Positions 7,243 through 17,816 of a stretch of 64,000 bases of DNA are shown here, piece by piece. Below the pieces are notes generated by a model. It ran no database searches and was not told the DNA's origin. It saw only the letters and a program-made list of their open reading frames with translations. Positions within the stretch are counted from its first letter, which is position 1; every line of letters begins with the position of its first letter. Made by a program: the position numbers and the translations under genes. Origin of the DNA: Dissulfurispira thermophila (GTDB taxonomy: Bacteria > Nitrospirota > Thermodesulfovibrionia > Thermodesulfovibrionales > Dissulfurispiraceae); contig NZ_AP022873.1 of NCBI RefSeq assembly GCF_014701235.1, forward strand, positions 682,001-746,000. Direction: 5' to 3'.

Positions 7243-8697
7243 TTGAAACTCAACGAATTGACTATCTCTGAATTAAGAAGGCTTCTTGACAACAGGGAAG
7301 TAAAACCTCAGGAAGTCCTTAACGATGTTTATGGACGCATAGATGCAGTAGAAGATAAGGTAAAGTCATATATCACAATTACAAGGGATTCTGCCTATGA
7401 AATGGCAAAGGACGCAGAACAGTCAATTATTGACAATAAGACATCCCTTCTGACAGGAATACCTGTTGCAGTAAAAGACAATATGTGCACAAAAGGAATA
7501 TTGACCACATGTGCATCAAAGATTCTATATAATTTTATCCCTCCATATGAAAGCACTGTTACAGAAAGATTAAAAGAACAAGGATACATACTTACAGGAA
7601 AGACAAACCTTGATGAGTTTGCAATGGGCTCTTCTACAGAAAACTCAGGTTTTCATGCAACAAGAAATCCATGGGATTTAGATCGTGTGCCGGGTGGAAG
7701 CAGCGGGGGGTCAGCGGCGGCTGTTGCGGCTGATGAGTGCATCGCTGCATTAGGCTCAGATACCGGAGGCTCAATAAGGCAGCCTGCTGCACTCTGTGGG
7801 GTAGTTGGTTTAAAGCCAACTTATGGCAGGGTCTCACGATATGGACTTGTTGCATTTGCATCATCTTTGGATCAGATAGGTCCGATTACAAAAAATATTA
7901 CCGATGCTGCAATAATGCTTAATGCAATAGCTGGGCATGATCCTAATGACTCGACATCTGCACCAATAGATGTCCCTGACTTTGTAAAGGTGCTTGGTCA
8001 AGAAATAAAAGGATTGAAGATTGGCATTCCAAAGGAATACTTTATAGATGGAATGGATAGAGATGTAGAAGAGTCTGTGCATTCAGCAATAAAAAAGCTC
8101 GAATCACTGGGAGCAATTCCTGTTGAGGTCTCGATGCCTCATACATCTTATGCAGTTGCCGTATATTATATACTTGCTACATCAGAGGCATCGTCAAACC
8201 TTGCAAGATATGATGGAGTGAAATATGGATTCAGGGCAGATGCAAAGGACCTTCTTGAAATGTATATGAATACGAGGGCACATGGGTTTGGCTCTGAAGT
8301 GAAGAGAAGGATTATGTTAGGCACATATGCCTTGTCTGCTGGATATTATGATGCTTATTACAAAAAAGGGCAGCAAGTGAGGACATTAATAAAACAAGAT
8401 TTTGATAATGCATTTAAAAAAGTAGATGCACTTGTAACACCAACATCACCGACTCCAGCATTTAAGATTGGTGAGAAGGCAACAGACCCACTTCAGATGT
8501 ATTTGTCAGACATCTTTACAATATCTGTCAATCTCGCTGGCGTGCCAGCTATTTCGATACCATGCGGTTTCACACAGGACAACCTCCCCATCGGACTTCA
8601 GATTATAGGTAAATATTTTGATGAAGGCTCAATATTAAAGATTGCTTATGCTTATGAGCAGAGCACAGAGTGGCATTTAAGGAGACCTAATTTGTAG
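7243..8697 (+). CDS. gatA: glutamyl-tRNA(Gln)/aspartyl-tRNA(Asn) amidotransferase subunit A
   Basis: GatA releases ammonia from glutamine for GatB, which amidates misacylated Glu-tRNA(Gln) (and Asp-tRNA(Asn)) in the cytoplasm. The 484-residue protein carries the amidase signature with the full Ser-cisSer-Lys triad: Lys78 in PVAVKDN, Ser153 in PGGSSGGS and nucleophile Ser177 in DTGGSIRQ. The start is TTG 7243 with GGGAGG 6 bases upstream; an upstream GTG at 7177 would add 22 residues not seen in the family. gatB lies 3.7 kb downstream, separated by a MazG-like gene and a restriction-modification gene; gatC is far away at 53920. Confidence 0.95.
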   Translation: MKLNELTISELRRLLDNREVKPQEVLNDVYGRIDAVEDKVKSYITITRDSAYEMAKDAEQSIIDNKTSLLTGIPVAVKDNMCTKGILTTCASKILYNFIPPYESTVTERLKEQGYILTGKTNLDEFAMGSSTENSGFHATRNPWDLDRVPGGSSGGSAAAVAADECIAALGSDTGGSIRQPAALCGVVGLKPTYGRVSRYGLVAFASSLDQIGPITKNITDAAIMLNAIAGHDPNDSTSAPIDVPDFVKVLGQEIKGLKIGIPKEYFIDGMDRDVEESVHSAIKKLESLGAIPVEVSMPHTSYAVAVYYILATSEASSNLARYDGVKYGFRADAKDLLEMYMNTRAHGFGSEVKRRIMLGTYALSAGYYDAYYKKGQQVRTLIKQDFDNAFKKVDALVTPTSPTPAFKIGEKATDPLQMYLSDIFTISVNLAGVPAISIPCGFTQDNLPIGLQIIGKYFDEGSILKIAYAYEQSTEWHLRRPNL

Positions 8698-8700
8698 GCA

Positions 8701-9039
8701 ATGCAAGGGCTTATCCAGAAATTAAGACACTTTGCTAAAGAAAGGGATTGGGATAAGTTTCACTCTCCGAAGAATCTTGCTATGTCGCTTAGCGTTGAGG
8801 TCTCTGAGATTGTTGAGTTGTTTCAGTGGATGTCAGAGGAGGAAAGCTATAACTTAAATCCTGAGAAGCTCCAGCGCCTTAAGGAAGAGATTGGTGATGT
8901 GATGATTTATCTCGCAAAATTAGCAGATAAATTCGGTATTGACCCCATTGATGCAGCAAAGGAGAAGATTAAGATAAATGAAAAGAAATATCCTGTTAGC
9001 AAGGTGAAGGGAAAAGCAAAAAAGTATAATGAGTATTAA
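8701..9039 (+). CDS. MazG-like nucleotide pyrophosphohydrolase (RS21-C6 type)
   Basis: The 112-residue all-alpha NTP pyrophosphatase has the metal-binding pattern SVEVSEIVELFQW and EEIGDVMIYLAKLAD (E-x-x-E...E-x-x-D). Such enzymes hydrolyse dCTP or other, often modified, NTPs to NMP and PPi, cleaning the nucleotide pool. It starts 3 bases after the gatA stop, which suggests co-transcription, although no clear Shine-Dalgarno precedes it. Substrate unknown. Confidence 0.85.
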   Translation: MQGLIQKLRHFAKERDWDKFHSPKNLAMSLSVEVSEIVELFQWMSEEESYNLNPEKLQRLKEEIGDVMIYLAKLADKFGIDPIDAAKEKIKINEKKYPVSKVKGKAKKYNEY

Positions 9040-9192
9040 GAACGAGAAATCGAGAAATTGTAGATTGGAGTTTGGATATTGGACTCAAAAAATATTTTTT
9101 TCCCTATTCCCTATTTCCTATTTTCCATTCCCAATTTCCTGCCTTATTCTTGTTAAGGGTGTTAAGAGATTCGGTGGCAGTGAGATTTAGAT
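9040..9192. repeat. word-repeat spacer (TTCCCTATT type)
   Basis: Mostly low-complexity: at 9101-9140 the word CCTATT/CCATT/CCAATT recurs about six times in 40 bases. No promoter is evident. This is one of many degenerate short-word arrays in the window. Confidence 0.7.
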
Positions 9193-12100
9193 ATGCTAAG
9201 AGCCTACTTAAAACAACTATTTGAAACAGCTTCACAAGGTGATGCAAGGGAGGAGAGTTTCTATCCATGCCTGACTGACCTTTTAAGGGCATATTCTGAA
9301 TCAGGTGATAAAAAACTCTTTATAACTTCCCTTCCCAAAAAGACAGAGGCAGGGAATCCTGACTTCAGGATTTGGGACGGCAGGCAGAACATTGTGGGCT
9401 ATATTGAGGCAAAGCCTCCTCATCAAGAAGCCCTCTCAAGAATCGAAGATACAGAACAACTAAAGAGATACCTCGAGACATTCCCAAATCTTATACTTAC
9501 CAATTTCTTTGAATTCAGGCTCTACAGAAACGGTGAGCTTATTGATAATGTGAAGATTGCAAGGCCATTTGTAATGCACAGACTCGGCACAATCCCGCCA
9601 CTTGAGAGGGAAAGAGAATTTTTTAGTCTTTTGGATAAATTCCTCTCCTTTTCTCTTCCAAAGACATACACAGCAAGGGCGCTGGCAGAAGAACTTGCAA
9701 AGAGGACGAGGTTTCTCAAGGAGATTATTTATGCAGAGATTAAAGATATTGCTTCACCCCTTCACCAATTCACCCCTTCACCCCTTCACCAGTTTTATGA
9801 TGTCTTTAAAAGATATTTAATCAGTGATTTAACAGAGGAGGATTTTGCAGACCTCTACGCACAGACAATAACCTATGGACTCTTTGCTGCAAGGACACGC
9901 TCAGATAATGGCTTTAACAGAAAACTTGCCTATGATAGGATTCCAAAGACGATTGGTATCTTGAGGGATGTGTTTAAGTTTATATCGCTTGGTGACCTAC
10001 CTCATCAGATGGAATGGATCATTGATGACATATCAGAGGTGCTTGCAATCACGGATGTGGCAAGGATACTTGATGAGTATTTTCATGAGCATAAGGGCAG
10101 TGACCCCATTGTCCATTTTTATGAGACCTTTTTAAGTAAATATGACCCCGAGACAAGGGAAAGGAGGGGTGTTTATTATACCCCTGAGCCTGTTGTCTCT
10201 TATATCGTAAGGAGCATTAATGAGCTTCTTAAGAGCCATTTTGGGAGGACTGCTGGTTTTGCCTCAAGGGGTGTCACGGTCCTTGACCCGGCCGCGGGGA
10301 CACTCACATTCGTTGCAGAATCTGCAAAGATTGCAGTAGAAGAGTTCAGCAAAAGATATGGCACTGGAGGAATAAGCAAGTTCATAAAAGAGCATATCCT
10401 CGAAAACTTCTATGCCTTTGAGCTCATGATGGCACCTTATGCTATAGGTCATTTGAAAATCTCTTTTCTCTTTGAGGAATTAGGATATAAGCTAACAGAT
10501 GAAGACAGATTCATGCTCTATCTCACAAATACCCTTGAGATGGAAGAGCTTGAGCAATCAAGGCTTCCTGGCATGGCATCCCTCTCGGAGGAATCCCATC
10601 TTGCAGGCGAGGTGAAGAAGGAGAAACCAATCCTTGTGATACTCGGCAATCCTCCCTATTCAGGACATTCTTTAAATATTGGTGAATGGATAAGCAGAGA
10701 GATAAAGGAATATTATCAGGTAGATGGCAAGCCTTTAAAGGAGAAGAATCCAAAGTGGCTACAGGATGACTATGTGAAGTTCATACGCTTTGCACAGTGG
10801 AAGATTGATGAGGCGGGTGAAGGAATATTAGGATTTATAACAAATCACAGCTATCTCGACAATCCCACATTTAGGGGTATGAGGCAATCACTAATGAATA
10901 CCTTTGATGAGATATATATCCTGGACCTTCACGGAAACAGTAAGAAAAAGGAGAAATGCCCTGATGGAAGTAAGGATGAGAATGTCTTTGATATACAGCA
11001 GGGAGTTGCGATAGGGATATTTGTAAAGAAAGGTAAAGGAGTGAAGGCAGAGAAGGTATTTCATTCAGAGATATGGGGCTTAAGGGAGAAAAAATATGAA
11101 TGGCTTAATAATCATTCCCTGAATAATACGAGGTGGAAAAGGCTTAGACCAAAATCAGAATTTTATCTCTTTATCCCGAGAGACGAGGGTCTTTTAAAGC
11201 GATATGAGTCTTATCCAAAGATAACAGATATATTCCCTGTAAGCAGTGTGGGTATTGTAACAGCAAGGGATAATCTTACAATAAAATGGACAAAAGAGGA
11301 GATGTGGAAGACCGTCCTGAATTTTTCAAGGCTTGATATAGAGATTGCGAGAAAGGCATACGACCTTGGAAAAGATGTCAGAGACTGGAAGGTTGAACTG
11401 GCTCAAAAAGATTTGAAGGAAAGCGGCATTGACAGGGAGAAGATAATCCCTATTCTTTATCGCCCTTTTGATATACGATATACCTACTATACAGGGAGGT
11501 CGCGCGGGTTTCATTGTATGCCAAGGCCTGAAGTCATGAGGCATATGATGAGAGAAAACATCGGCTTGATACTTGCAAAACGATATTCTGTTGGTGAGTA
11601 TAATTATGCTTTTGTGGGCGATAGCATTATGGAGGGCCATGTTTTATCAGGACAGTTAGGGATTACCTATCTTTTCCCCCTTTACCTATATGAATATACC
11701 AAAAAGCCCAACACCTCTAATCCTTCATCTCACTCAAAGAGTTTCAAAAAGAAGACGCCTCACAGTTACTATATGGATTTACAGGATGATGCACAGGCAT
11801 GGATGCTCTTTGAAGAAGAGGCAGAATATCTCCTGAAAAAGCCGAACATCTCAGAGGATTTTCTTAAAAGACTTACTGAACAATACAGGAAGACCCCTAC
11901 ACCTGAAGAGATACTCTATTACATCTATGCTATCCTTTATTCAAATACCTATCGCAAGAGATATGCAGAGTTTTTAAGGATAGACTTTCCGAGGATCCCA
12001 TTCATAGAGGATTATAAAATCTTCCAAAAATTTGCAAAATATGGAGAGAGGCTTGTCCGTCTACATCTTATGAAAACAGAAGAGATTAATTCTCATGCAC

Positions 12101-12375
12101 GATTTGAGGGCAAAGGCAGCAATAAGGTTGAGAAGGTGGCATATAAAGACAAAAGGCTTTATATTAATGATAGTCAGTTTTTTGATAGTATAGAGCCATC
12201 TCTATATCAATATCAGATTGGTGGCTACAGGGTTTTGGAGAAGTGGCTCAAGGACAGGAGAGACAGGATCCTCTCACTTGACGAAATCAGGCATTACTGC
12301 CAGATTGTGGGAATTATAAAAGAGACCATTATTCTTCAAGGAGAGATTGATAAAAAATTTGAGGAGGATTTATAA
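9193..12375 (+). CDS. single-chain type ISP/IIG-like restriction-modification enzyme
   Basis: The 1060-residue protein has an N-terminal PD-(D/E)xK nuclease (Asp57 in NPDFRIW; Glu72 and Lys74 in GYIEAK), then an N6-adenine methyltransferase with [12 protein letters not shown], motif [10 protein letters not shown] near 364 and motif IV NPPY near 485, and a C-terminal type ISP specificity region. One chain would cut and methylate using one recognition domain. No helicase motor is present, unlike true type ISP. Motif I has Leu where Gly is usual (AGTLTF), which may matter. Residues ~187-200 ([14 protein letters not shown]) are encoded by a word repeat in the linker between nuclease and methylase. 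The gene lies within the gatA-gatB unit. Confidence 0.86.
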   Translation: MLRAYLKQLFETASQGDAREESFYPCLTDLLRAYSESGDKKLFITSLPKKTEAGNPDFRIWDGRQNIVGYIEAKPPHQEALSRIEDTEQLKRYLETFPNLILTNFFEFRLYRNGELIDNVKIARPFVMHRLGTIPPLEREREFFSLLDKFLSFSLPKTYTARALAEELAKRTRFLKEIIYAEIKDIASPLHQFTPSPLHQFYDVFKRYLISDLTEEDFADLYAQTITYGLFAARTRSDNGFNRKLAYDRIPKTIGILRDVFKFISLGDLPHQMEWIIDDISEVLAITDVARILDEYFHEHKGSDPIVHFYETFLSKYDPETRERRGVYYTPEPVVSYIVRSINELLKSHFGRTAGFASRGVTVLDPAAGTLTFVAESAKIAVEEFSKRYGTGGISKFIKEHILENFYAFELMMAPYAIGHLKISFLFEELGYKLTDEDRFMLYLTNTLEMEELEQSRLPGMASLSEESHLAGEVKKEKPILVILGNPPYSGHSLNIGEWISREIKEYYQVDGKPLKEKNPKWLQDDYVKFIRFAQWKIDEAGEGILGFITNHSYLDNPTFRGMRQSLMNTFDEIYILDLHGNSKKKEKCPDGSKDENVFDIQQGVAIGIFVKKGKGVKAEKVFHSEIWGLREKKYEWLNNHSLNNTRWKRLRPKSEFYLFIPRDEGLLKRYESYPKITDIFPVSSVGIVTARDNLTIKWTKEEMWKTVLNFSRLDIEIARKAYDLGKDVRDWKVELAQKDLKESGIDREKIIPILYRPFDIRYTYYTGRSRGFHCMPRPEVMRHMMRENIGLILAKRYSVGEYNYAFVGDSIMEGHVLSGQLGITYLFPLYLYEYTKKPNTSNPSSHSKSFKKKTPHSYYMDLQDDAQAWMLFEEEAEYLLKKPNISEDFLKRLTEQYRKTPTPEEILYYIYAILYSNTYRKRYAEFLRIDFPRIPFIEDYKIFQKFAKYGERLVRLHLMKTEEINSHARFEGKGSNKVEKVAYKDKRLYINDSQFFDSIEPSLYQYQIGGYRVLEKWLKDRRDRILSLDEIRHYCQIVGIIKETIILQGEIDKKFEEDL
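9752..9791 (+). repeat. in-frame TTCACC word repeat inside the restriction gene
   Basis: CTTCACCCC/TTCACCAA-type words repeat five times in 40 bases. The complement contains GGTGAATTGGTGAAG, which occurs exactly at 16664-16678, showing the same word family at an unrelated locus. Confidence 0.8.
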
Positions 12376-12377
12376 AG

Positions 12378-13802
12378 ATGAGATACGAAGCAGTAATTGG
12401 TCTTGAAGTCCATGCACAGATGCTTACAAATACAAAGATATTTTGCGGATGTTCAACAAGGTTTGGCTCTGAGCCGAATACCCAGACATGCCCTGTGTGT
12501 ATAGGAATGCCCGGAGTGCTTCCCGTGCTTAATAAAAAGGCTGTTGAATTTGCAATAAAGACAGGCATTGCTATGAACTGTAAAATATCTACTTATAGCA
12601 GATTTGCAAGAAAGAATTATTTTTATCCAGATTTGCCAAAAGGTTATCAGATAAGCCAATATGAGCTGCCCATATGCCAAGGAGGGTATATCCAGATTAC
12701 AGTTGATGGCATCACAAAAAAAATAGGAATAACAAGGATACACATGGAGGAAGACGCTGGGAAAAATATACACACAGGTGGTAATTTTAGCCTCGTTGAC
12801 CTTAATAGAGCTGGTGTTCCGCTTATGGAGATAGTCTCTGAGCCAGATATAAGAAGTCCTAAAGAGGCGTCTGAGTATATGAAAAAACTCAGAACTATTT
12901 TGAGGTACCTTGGTGTATGTGATGGCAATATGGAACAAGGTTCTTTAAGATGTGATGCCAATGTCTCTATAAGACCTGTTGGACAAAAAGAATATGGAAC
13001 GAGAACAGAGGTAAAAAATATAAATTCCTTCAAGTTTGTCGAAAAAGCCCTCGAATATGAGATTAAAAGGCAGATAATGGTTGTAGAACAAGGAGGCAAG
13101 GTAATACAGGAAACGAGATTGTGGGATTCAAATAAAGGGATAACCGAGTCCATGAGGGGAAAAGAGGAGGCTCATGACTACCGCTATTTCCCTGAGCCAG
13201 ATCTCGTGCCTATAATTGTGAACCCAGATTGGATTGAGCAAATCAGGGCAGAGATTTTAGAGTTACCTGATGTGAAGAGACAGAGGTTTGTTTCTGAATA
13301 TGACATCCCTGAATATGACGCTGATTTTTTGACTTTTGAGAGGGCAATTGCAGAATGGTTTGAATGTGCAGTAAAGACAGGTGGACAGCCAAAGGCAGTA
13401 TCTAACTGGATAATGGGTGAACTCATGAGGATGCTTAATGAAGAGGGCAAATCTATAGAGGAATGTCCATTAAAACCTGAACAGCTTGCTGGTATGTTGA
13501 AACTAATAGACAACGGAACTATTAGTGGAAAAATAGCAAAGACAGTATTTGAGGAAATGTTCAAAAGCGGAAAAGATGCAGATACAATTGTCAAAGAAAA
13601 GGGTCTTGTCCAGATAAGCGATAATAGAGAGATAGAAAATATCATAGATGAAATCCTTGCAAGGAATCAGAAAGAGGTTGAAAGATATAGGACAGGAGAT
13701 GAAAAACTGATGGGATTCTTTGTTGGTCAGGTTATGAAGGCAACAAGAGGAAAGGCAAACCCGCAGATAGTGAACGAATTATTAAGGAAAAAGATGAGGT
13801 GA
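12378..13802 (+). CDS. gatB: glutamyl-tRNA(Gln)/aspartyl-tRNA(Asn) amidotransferase subunit B
   Basis: GatB binds the misacylated tRNA, activates the acid side chain with ATP and amidates it. The 474-residue protein begins with the family signature [15 protein letters not shown], has the Cys motif CGCSTRFG...CPVCIGMPG, the [17 protein letters not shown] block and the C-terminal YqeY-like tail ([17 protein letters not shown]). The start lies 2 bases after the restriction-gene stop, and its Shine-Dalgarno GAGGAGG lies inside that gene's end, so gatB translation depends on the same transcript or on coupling. Confidence 0.96.
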   Translation: MRYEAVIGLEVHAQMLTNTKIFCGCSTRFGSEPNTQTCPVCIGMPGVLPVLNKKAVEFAIKTGIAMNCKISTYSRFARKNYFYPDLPKGYQISQYELPICQGGYIQITVDGITKKIGITRIHMEEDAGKNIHTGGNFSLVDLNRAGVPLMEIVSEPDIRSPKEASEYMKKLRTILRYLGVCDGNMEQGSLRCDANVSIRPVGQKEYGTRTEVKNINSFKFVEKALEYEIKRQIMVVEQGGKVIQETRLWDSNKGITESMRGKEEAHDYRYFPEPDLVPIIVNPDWIEQIRAEILELPDVKRQRFVSEYDIPEYDADFLTFERAIAEWFECAVKTGGQPKAVSNWIMGELMRMLNEEGKSIEECPLKPEQLAGMLKLIDNGTISGKIAKTVFEEMFKSGKDADTIVKEKGLVQISDNREIENIIDEILARNQKEVERYRTGDEKLMGFFVGQVMKATRGKANPQIVNELLRKKMR

Positions 13803-13924
13803 AATACTTGAAAAAAATCTTGGATATATATATATTAATGCTCAGTTGAAGATTCCTTAAAAAAGGAAAAGAATCCTCAAATTTAGAAATACAGAGGATG
13901 AAAATATTTTAAAAATCAAGGCGT
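13803..13924. other. gatB-cytochrome intergenic, weak terminator candidate
   Basis: TTCCTT-AAAA-AAGGAA (13853-13868) can form a short hairpin but lacks a following T run, so termination is uncertain. The rest is AT-rich without recognisable genes. Confidence 0.3.
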
Positions 13925-13953
13925 AACATGCATGGCATGTTAGTTGCTATAAT
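13925..13953 (+). promoter_or_regulatory. promoter with palindrome over the -35 region, for the cytochrome gene
   Basis: A perfect TATAAT lies at 13948-13953. In place of a -35 hexamer there is a palindrome AACATGC-ATG-GCATGTT (13925-13941), which suggests an activator or redox-regulator site. The start codon follows 25 bases downstream with GGGGGTG as ribosome-binding site. Confidence 0.55.
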
Positions 13954-13978
13954 TAAGTAAAAGAAAGGGGGTGAAGAT

Positions 13979-14287
13979 ATGAGGATCTTTGTGGCAATAT
14001 TGGCAATAATGATAGCAGTTGTTTTTGTTGGCAGCGCTATGGCAGTTCCTCCCGGGAAACAAGCTCAGTTTGCTGGTGGTCCAATGGGCAAAGTAACCTT
14101 TGATGGTAAAATTCATGCAGATAAGGGTCTTAAATGTAATGACTGTCATACAAAGATTTTCCAGATGAAGAGAGAGGCTAAGCCAAAGGTAGCAGACCAC
14201 AAGAGCGATAAGTTTTGCTTTGCATGTCATAATGGAAGCAAGGCCTTTGCTACTGATGGAAACTGCGCAAAATGTCATAAGAAATAA
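13979..14287 (+). CDS. periplasmic triheme cytochrome c (c7-like)
   Basis: The 102-residue protein has a signal peptide (MRIFVAILAIMIAVVFVGSAMA, cleaved before VPPG) and exactly three CxxCH sites: CNDCH, CFACH and CAKCH, plus additional His residues (IHADKG, DHKSDK) suited to bis-His ligation. This is the small cytochrome c7/c3-like class used for periplasmic electron transfer in metal- and sulfur-respiring bacteria. It stands alone between its own promoter and a strong terminator, so it is likely monocistronic and separately regulated. Its redox partner is not visible nearby. Confidence 0.9.
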   Translation: MRIFVAILAIMIAVVFVGSAMAVPPGKQAQFAGGPMGKVTFDGKIHADKGLKCNDCHTKIFQMKREAKPKVADHKSDKFCFACHNGSKAFATDGNCAKCHKK

Positions 14288-14300
14288 TTAAGAAAAAAAT

Positions 14301-14329
14301 AAAAAAGGGCGGTTGAACCGCCCTTTTTT
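14301..14329. terminator. bidirectional intrinsic terminator
   Basis: GGGCGGT-TGA-ACCGCCC (14307-14323) is flanked by six A residues on the left and six T residues on the right, giving a strong hairpin with a U tract on both strands. It serves the convergent cytochrome gene (+) and ilvE (-); the ilvE stop codon is in the T run. Confidence 0.93.
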
Positions 14330-15245
14330 ATTTTACATAAGTAATCCATGAGTTGTATTTCTTGTTTCTGCCTTTGACTATGTCGAAGAATATGGATTGT
14401 AATTTTTTCGTAATCTTGCCCCTCTTGCCGTCTCCGATAACCCTGCCATCCAATTCTCTAATAGGTGTGACCTCTGCTGCTGTCCCTGTGAAGAATGCCT
14501 CATCAGCAATATATATCTCATCGCGAGTAAATCTCTCTTCTTTGACATCTATCTTAATGTCTCTTGCAATAGTAATGATGCTGTCCCGTGTGATACCTTC
14601 TAATATTGAGGTCAGGGGTGTTGTCTTTAATACTCCATTTCTTACAATAAAGATGTTTTCACCACTGCCTTCTGATATATATCCTTCTGTATCAAGCAGC
14701 AGTGCCTCATCATAACCACATGATATTGCCTCTTTTTTTGCAATCTGTGAGTTGACATAATATCCAGAAACCTTGCCTCTTGACATATTAGAATTTACAT
14801 GATTTCTTATAAACGACGATACCTTTACCCTTATCCCCTTCTCGATACCTTCCTCTCCCAGATATGCACCCCATGGCCATGCAGCAATAGCAACATTTAT
14901 GGGATTACCTTTTGGATATAGACCCATTGCACCATAACCTATATACACCAGGGGTCTGATATAGCACTCTTTAAGTCCGTTTATTCTAACTGTATTGATG
15001 ATTGCGCTTTTTATCTCATCTTCGGTAAAAGGTATATCCATTAGGAATATGTGTGCTGTCTGAAATAGTCTTTTAACATGTTCATCAAGCTTGAATATAG
15101 CTGGTCCTTTTGGTGTGTTATAACATCGTATTCCCTCAAATGCACCAAGTCCGTAATGCAGTGAATGCGTCATTATATGAATCTTTGCATCGTCCCAGTT
15201 TACGAATTTGCCATCCATCCATATCTTTTCAGTTTTATTAATCAT
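14328..15245 (-). CDS. ilvE: branched-chain amino acid aminotransferase
   Basis: A PLP class IV aminotransferase that transfers the amino group between glutamate and the 2-oxo acids of Val, Leu and Ile. The 305-residue protein has [23 protein letters not shown], the PLP-lysine segment [18 protein letters not shown], and SEGSGENIF with the conserved Glu, then GITRDSI. It is convergent with the cytochrome gene and shares its terminator. No Shine-Dalgarno precedes the ATG, while a consensus promoter ends 9 bases upstream, so a near-leaderless mRNA is likely. Confidence 0.93.
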   Translation of the reverse strand: MINKTEKIWMDGKFVNWDDAKIHIMTHSLHYGLGAFEGIRCYNTPKGPAIFKLDEHVKRLFQTAHIFLMDIPFTEDEIKSAIINTVRINGLKECYIRPLVYIGYGAMGLYPKGNPINVAIAAWPWGAYLGEEGIEKGIRVKVSSFIRNHVNSNMSRGKVSGYYVNSQIAKKEAISCGYDEALLLDTEGYISEGSGENIFIVRNGVLKTTPLTSILEGITRDSIITIARDIKIDVKEERFTRDEIYIADEAFFTGTAAEVTPIRELDGRVIGDGKRGKITKKLQSIFFDIVKGRNKKYNSWITYVK

Positions 15246-15254
15246 AAGTTATTA

Positions 15255-15284
15255 TTTATAACAGTAGTGTATCAAGCATGTCAA
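15255..15284 (-). promoter_or_regulatory. ilvE promoter (near-leaderless)
   Basis: On the minus strand TTGACA (plus 15279-15284), an 18-base spacer and TATAAA (plus 15255-15260) lie before ilvE. The start codon comes 9 bases after the -10 box, leaving a leader of about 2 bases. Confidence 0.65.
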
Positions 15285-15309
15285 CTTAAATTTACTCTAA
15301 TGTAAGATT

Positions 15310-16632
15310 ATGAAAGAACTGATTATCATAGGTGGTGGCCTTGCTGGATGTGAGGCTGCATGGCAAGCTGCAAGATTTGGCGTTAAGGTTGTGCTTTTTG
15401 AGATGAGACCTAATAGAATGACAGAAGTCCATAAGACCCCTATGTTGTCAGAACTAGTATGTTCTAATTCTCTCAGGTCAAAGGAGGTCATAACCGGCCC
15501 CGGCCTGCTGAAAAAGGAATTAGAAGTTGCAGATTCCCTGATAATGAAGGCAGCTAATGCAGCAGAGGTCTCAGCGGGTTCTGCATTTGCAGTTGACAGG
15601 AATATCTTCTCAAAATTTATAACCCAGACTATAGAGAGTCACCCGAATATAAGGGTTATCAGAAAAGAGATAATTGATATTCCTGACACTATAGCCATTA
15701 TAGCTACAGGACCCCTCACATCTAATGCAATGGCTAATTCCATAAAATCTGTTATAGGGGATGAGCATCTCTATTTTTATGATGCAATAGCACCAATAAT
15801 CGATGCTGAAAGTATCGATTACTCAAAGGTATATTTATCTTCCAGATATGGGAAAGGTGGTGATGATTATGTGAACTGCCCTATGACCCGTGACGAATAC
15901 AATCAATTTTATGATGCCTTAATAGAGGCAGACACCGTCTCTGCAAAGGATTTTGAGGATTTAAAGGTATTTGAAGGCTGCATGCCAATAGAAGTTATGG
16001 GAAAGAGGGGGAGAAATACACTTATCTTTGGACCATTAAAGCCTGTGGGCTTACCTGACCCTTTGACAGGAAAGACACCATATGCAGTTGTGCAATTGAG
16101 GCCTGAAAACAGACAAAAGACTGCTTATAATATGGTTGGCTTTCAGACAAGGCTGAAATGGCCTGAGCAGAAAAGAGTCTTTAGGATGATACCGGGACTT
16201 GAAAATGCAGAATTTCTGCGATTTGGGAGCATACACAGAAACACATTTATAAATTCACCAAGGCATCTTAATGCAGACCTTACACTAAAGGAAAAAAACG
16301 ATATTTATATTGCTGGACAGATCACAGGTGTTGAAGGATATATAGAGTCAACTGCAATGGGTTTGATAGCTGGAATAAATGCGGCAAAGAGGATATTAGG
16401 AAAAGAGATTGTTTATCCACCGAGGGAGTCAGCTCATGGCTCATTGATTGCCCATATCACAGAGTCTGATCCTGAAAACTTTCAGCCAAGCAATATAAAT
16501 TTTGGTCTGCTGCCGGCTGGCGAGGAGGTATTGAAGATAAGAGATAAAAGGGTCAGAAGGCAACGCATTGCAGAGACAGCAATAAAACAATGGCGGAAAT
16601 ATATTGACAAGATTTTGGCTTTTATTATATAA
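15310..16632 (+). CDS. trmFO: methylenetetrahydrofolate-tRNA (uracil-54-C5)-methyltransferase
   Basis: TrmFO uses FAD and 5,10-methylenetetrahydrofolate to make ribothymidine-54 in the tRNA T loop. The 440-residue protein starts with the dinucleotide fold IIGGGLAGCEAAWQAA, followed by EMRP, the conserved LVCSNSLRS and VNCPM cysteines and the C-terminal PRESAHGSLIAHIT. Length and motifs fit the family. It begins a plus-strand run trmFO-xerC-hslV-hslU, a neighbourhood common in Firmicutes and several other phyla. It is divergent from ilvE with only 64 bases between, and no Shine-Dalgarno is visible. Confidence 0.95.
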   Translation: MKELIIIGGGLAGCEAAWQAARFGVKVVLFEMRPNRMTEVHKTPMLSELVCSNSLRSKEVITGPGLLKKELEVADSLIMKAANAAEVSAGSAFAVDRNIFSKFITQTIESHPNIRVIRKEIIDIPDTIAIIATGPLTSNAMANSIKSVIGDEHLYFYDAIAPIIDAESIDYSKVYLSSRYGKGGDDYVNCPMTRDEYNQFYDALIEADTVSAKDFEDLKVFEGCMPIEVMGKRGRNTLIFGPLKPVGLPDPLTGKTPYAVVQLRPENRQKTAYNMVGFQTRLKWPEQKRVFRMIPGLENAEFLRFGSIHRNTFINSPRHLNADLTLKEKNDIYIAGQITGVEGYIESTAMGLIAGINAAKRILGKEIVYPPRESAHGSLIAHITESDPENFQPSNINFGLLPAGEEVLKIRDKRVRRQRIAETAIKQWRKYIDKILAFII

Positions 16633-16852
16633 AGAGCCTTAAATAGAGAACAGACTTTTATTTGGTGAATTGGTGAAGCGGTGAATGGGTGAAGGGGGAA
16701 AAACTTTGACACCTTTAAAGGACAGAGGACAGACTCTAAAATGAATTAGATGCTGAACCAAGTTCAGCATGACAGTAAGACAACAATGTCACCCTGAACC
16801 CTGTAGGGAAGGACAGAGGACAAAGGACAGAGGACAGAGGACGGAGGATGGA
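16633..16852. repeat. trmFO-xerC spacer made of word repeats
   Basis: The spacer holds GGTGAA words (16663-16699), a palindrome ATGCTGAAC-CAA-GTTCAGCAT near 16750-16771, and GGACAGA/GGACAAA/GGACGGA words (16720-16736 and 16807-16850). The last copies end in GGAGG, which sits at the right distance to serve as the xerC ribosome-binding site. It is probably transcribed as part of the operon. Confidence 0.75.
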
Positions 16853-17746
16853 TTGCAAATATATATAGAGAAATTTCTCAAGTATCTTGAGATAGAGAGA
16901 AATGTTTCTGTCCATACGCTTAAGGCATACGAGAGGGATTTGAAAGACTTCTCTGAATACTGTCATGTGCAACCTAAAGATATAGATATGATAGATATAA
17001 GGGGTTTTATTTCTGGATTAATAAATAAAGGGAAATCAAAGACCACTGTGTTAAGAAAACTCGCAACCTTGAGGTCATTTTTTGCTTATCTATATCGAGA
17101 AGGTTATGTAAAAATCAATTATGCCCGACTTGTCCCCACCCCAAAGGCACCAAAGCATCTACCCAATTTTTTATCTGTAGATGATGTCTTTAATCTTGTT
17201 CAGACGCCAGAAGGAATAGGGCTGCTTCCTGTGAGGGATAGGGCAATCCTTGAATTACTTTATTCCAGCGGTCTGAGGGTCAGTGAAATCGAAGGTCTTA
17301 ACATTGATGATTTAAACATGAAGGAATCAATGATAAAAGTAAGAGGTAAGGGTAAAAAAGAAAGGATTGTGCCTGTTGGCAACAAGGCTATGGATGCCTT
17401 AAAAACTTATCTGGTTGAAAGAAGGCTTTATAAGAAAAAGAAAGGAGTTTCTGATAGTAATAATGCACTTTTTTTAAACAGAGACGGTCAAAGGCTTTCA
17501 GACAGACAGATAAGGAGGGTTGTGGTCAAATATGCACGGTTGATGGGTATAAGCGGTCAGATAGGTCCACATACATTGAGGCATACATTTGCAACCCATC
17601 TTCTGATAGGGGGTGCTGATTTGAGGGTGATTCAAGAGCTTTTGGGACATTCTTCACTTTCGACTACTCAGAGATACACACATCTCGATATAGGGCATTT
17701 GATTGATGTTTATGATAAGGCACATCCCTTAGCGGATAAAAAATAG
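16853..17746 (+). CDS. xerC: site-specific tyrosine recombinase XerC-like
   Basis: The 297-residue protein has an N-terminal SAM-like domain ([22 protein letters not shown]) and the catalytic set [12 protein letters not shown] (Arg), [30 protein letters not shown] (Tyr). XerC/D recombinases resolve chromosome dimers at dif. The position between trmFO and hslVU is the classical xerC (codV) locus. An ATG at 16769 would add 28 residues encoded by word repeats; the TTG at 16853 with GGAGG 5 bases upstream gives the normal family length, so I choose it. Confidence 0.9.
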   Translation: MQIYIEKFLKYLEIERNVSVHTLKAYERDLKDFSEYCHVQPKDIDMIDIRGFISGLINKGKSKTTVLRKLATLRSFFAYLYREGYVKINYARLVPTPKAPKHLPNFLSVDDVFNLVQTPEGIGLLPVRDRAILELLYSSGLRVSEIEGLNIDDLNMKESMIKVRGKGKKERIVPVGNKAMDALKTYLVERRLYKKKKGVSDSNNALFLNRDGQRLSDRQIRRVVVKYARLMGISGQIGPHTLRHTFATHLLIGGADLRVIQELLGHSSLSTTQRYTHLDIGHLIDVYDKAHPLADKK

Positions 17747-17803
17747 GTTAAGGTTAAAGTCAAGGTTAAGAAATAAAAATAAAATTCTTAGCCTCAACCT
17801 TAA
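17745..17803. repeat. AAGGTTAA word repeat with inverted copy before hslV
   Basis: GGTTAAGGTTAAAGTCAAGG (17747 onward) is followed by the complementary CCTCAACCTTAAG (17792-17804), so the spacer can fold back on itself. It starts at the xerC stop codon and ends at the hslV ribosome-binding site. Confidence 0.65.
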
Positions 17804-17816
17804 GACTGGAGGATTT

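Noticed and set aside
12453-12938. 161-residue minus-strand frame (and 12647-13153, 13184-13645) as antisense genes
   Set aside because: They lie inside gatB, whose protein sequence is conserved; the antisense frames have no ribosome-binding site or family motif.
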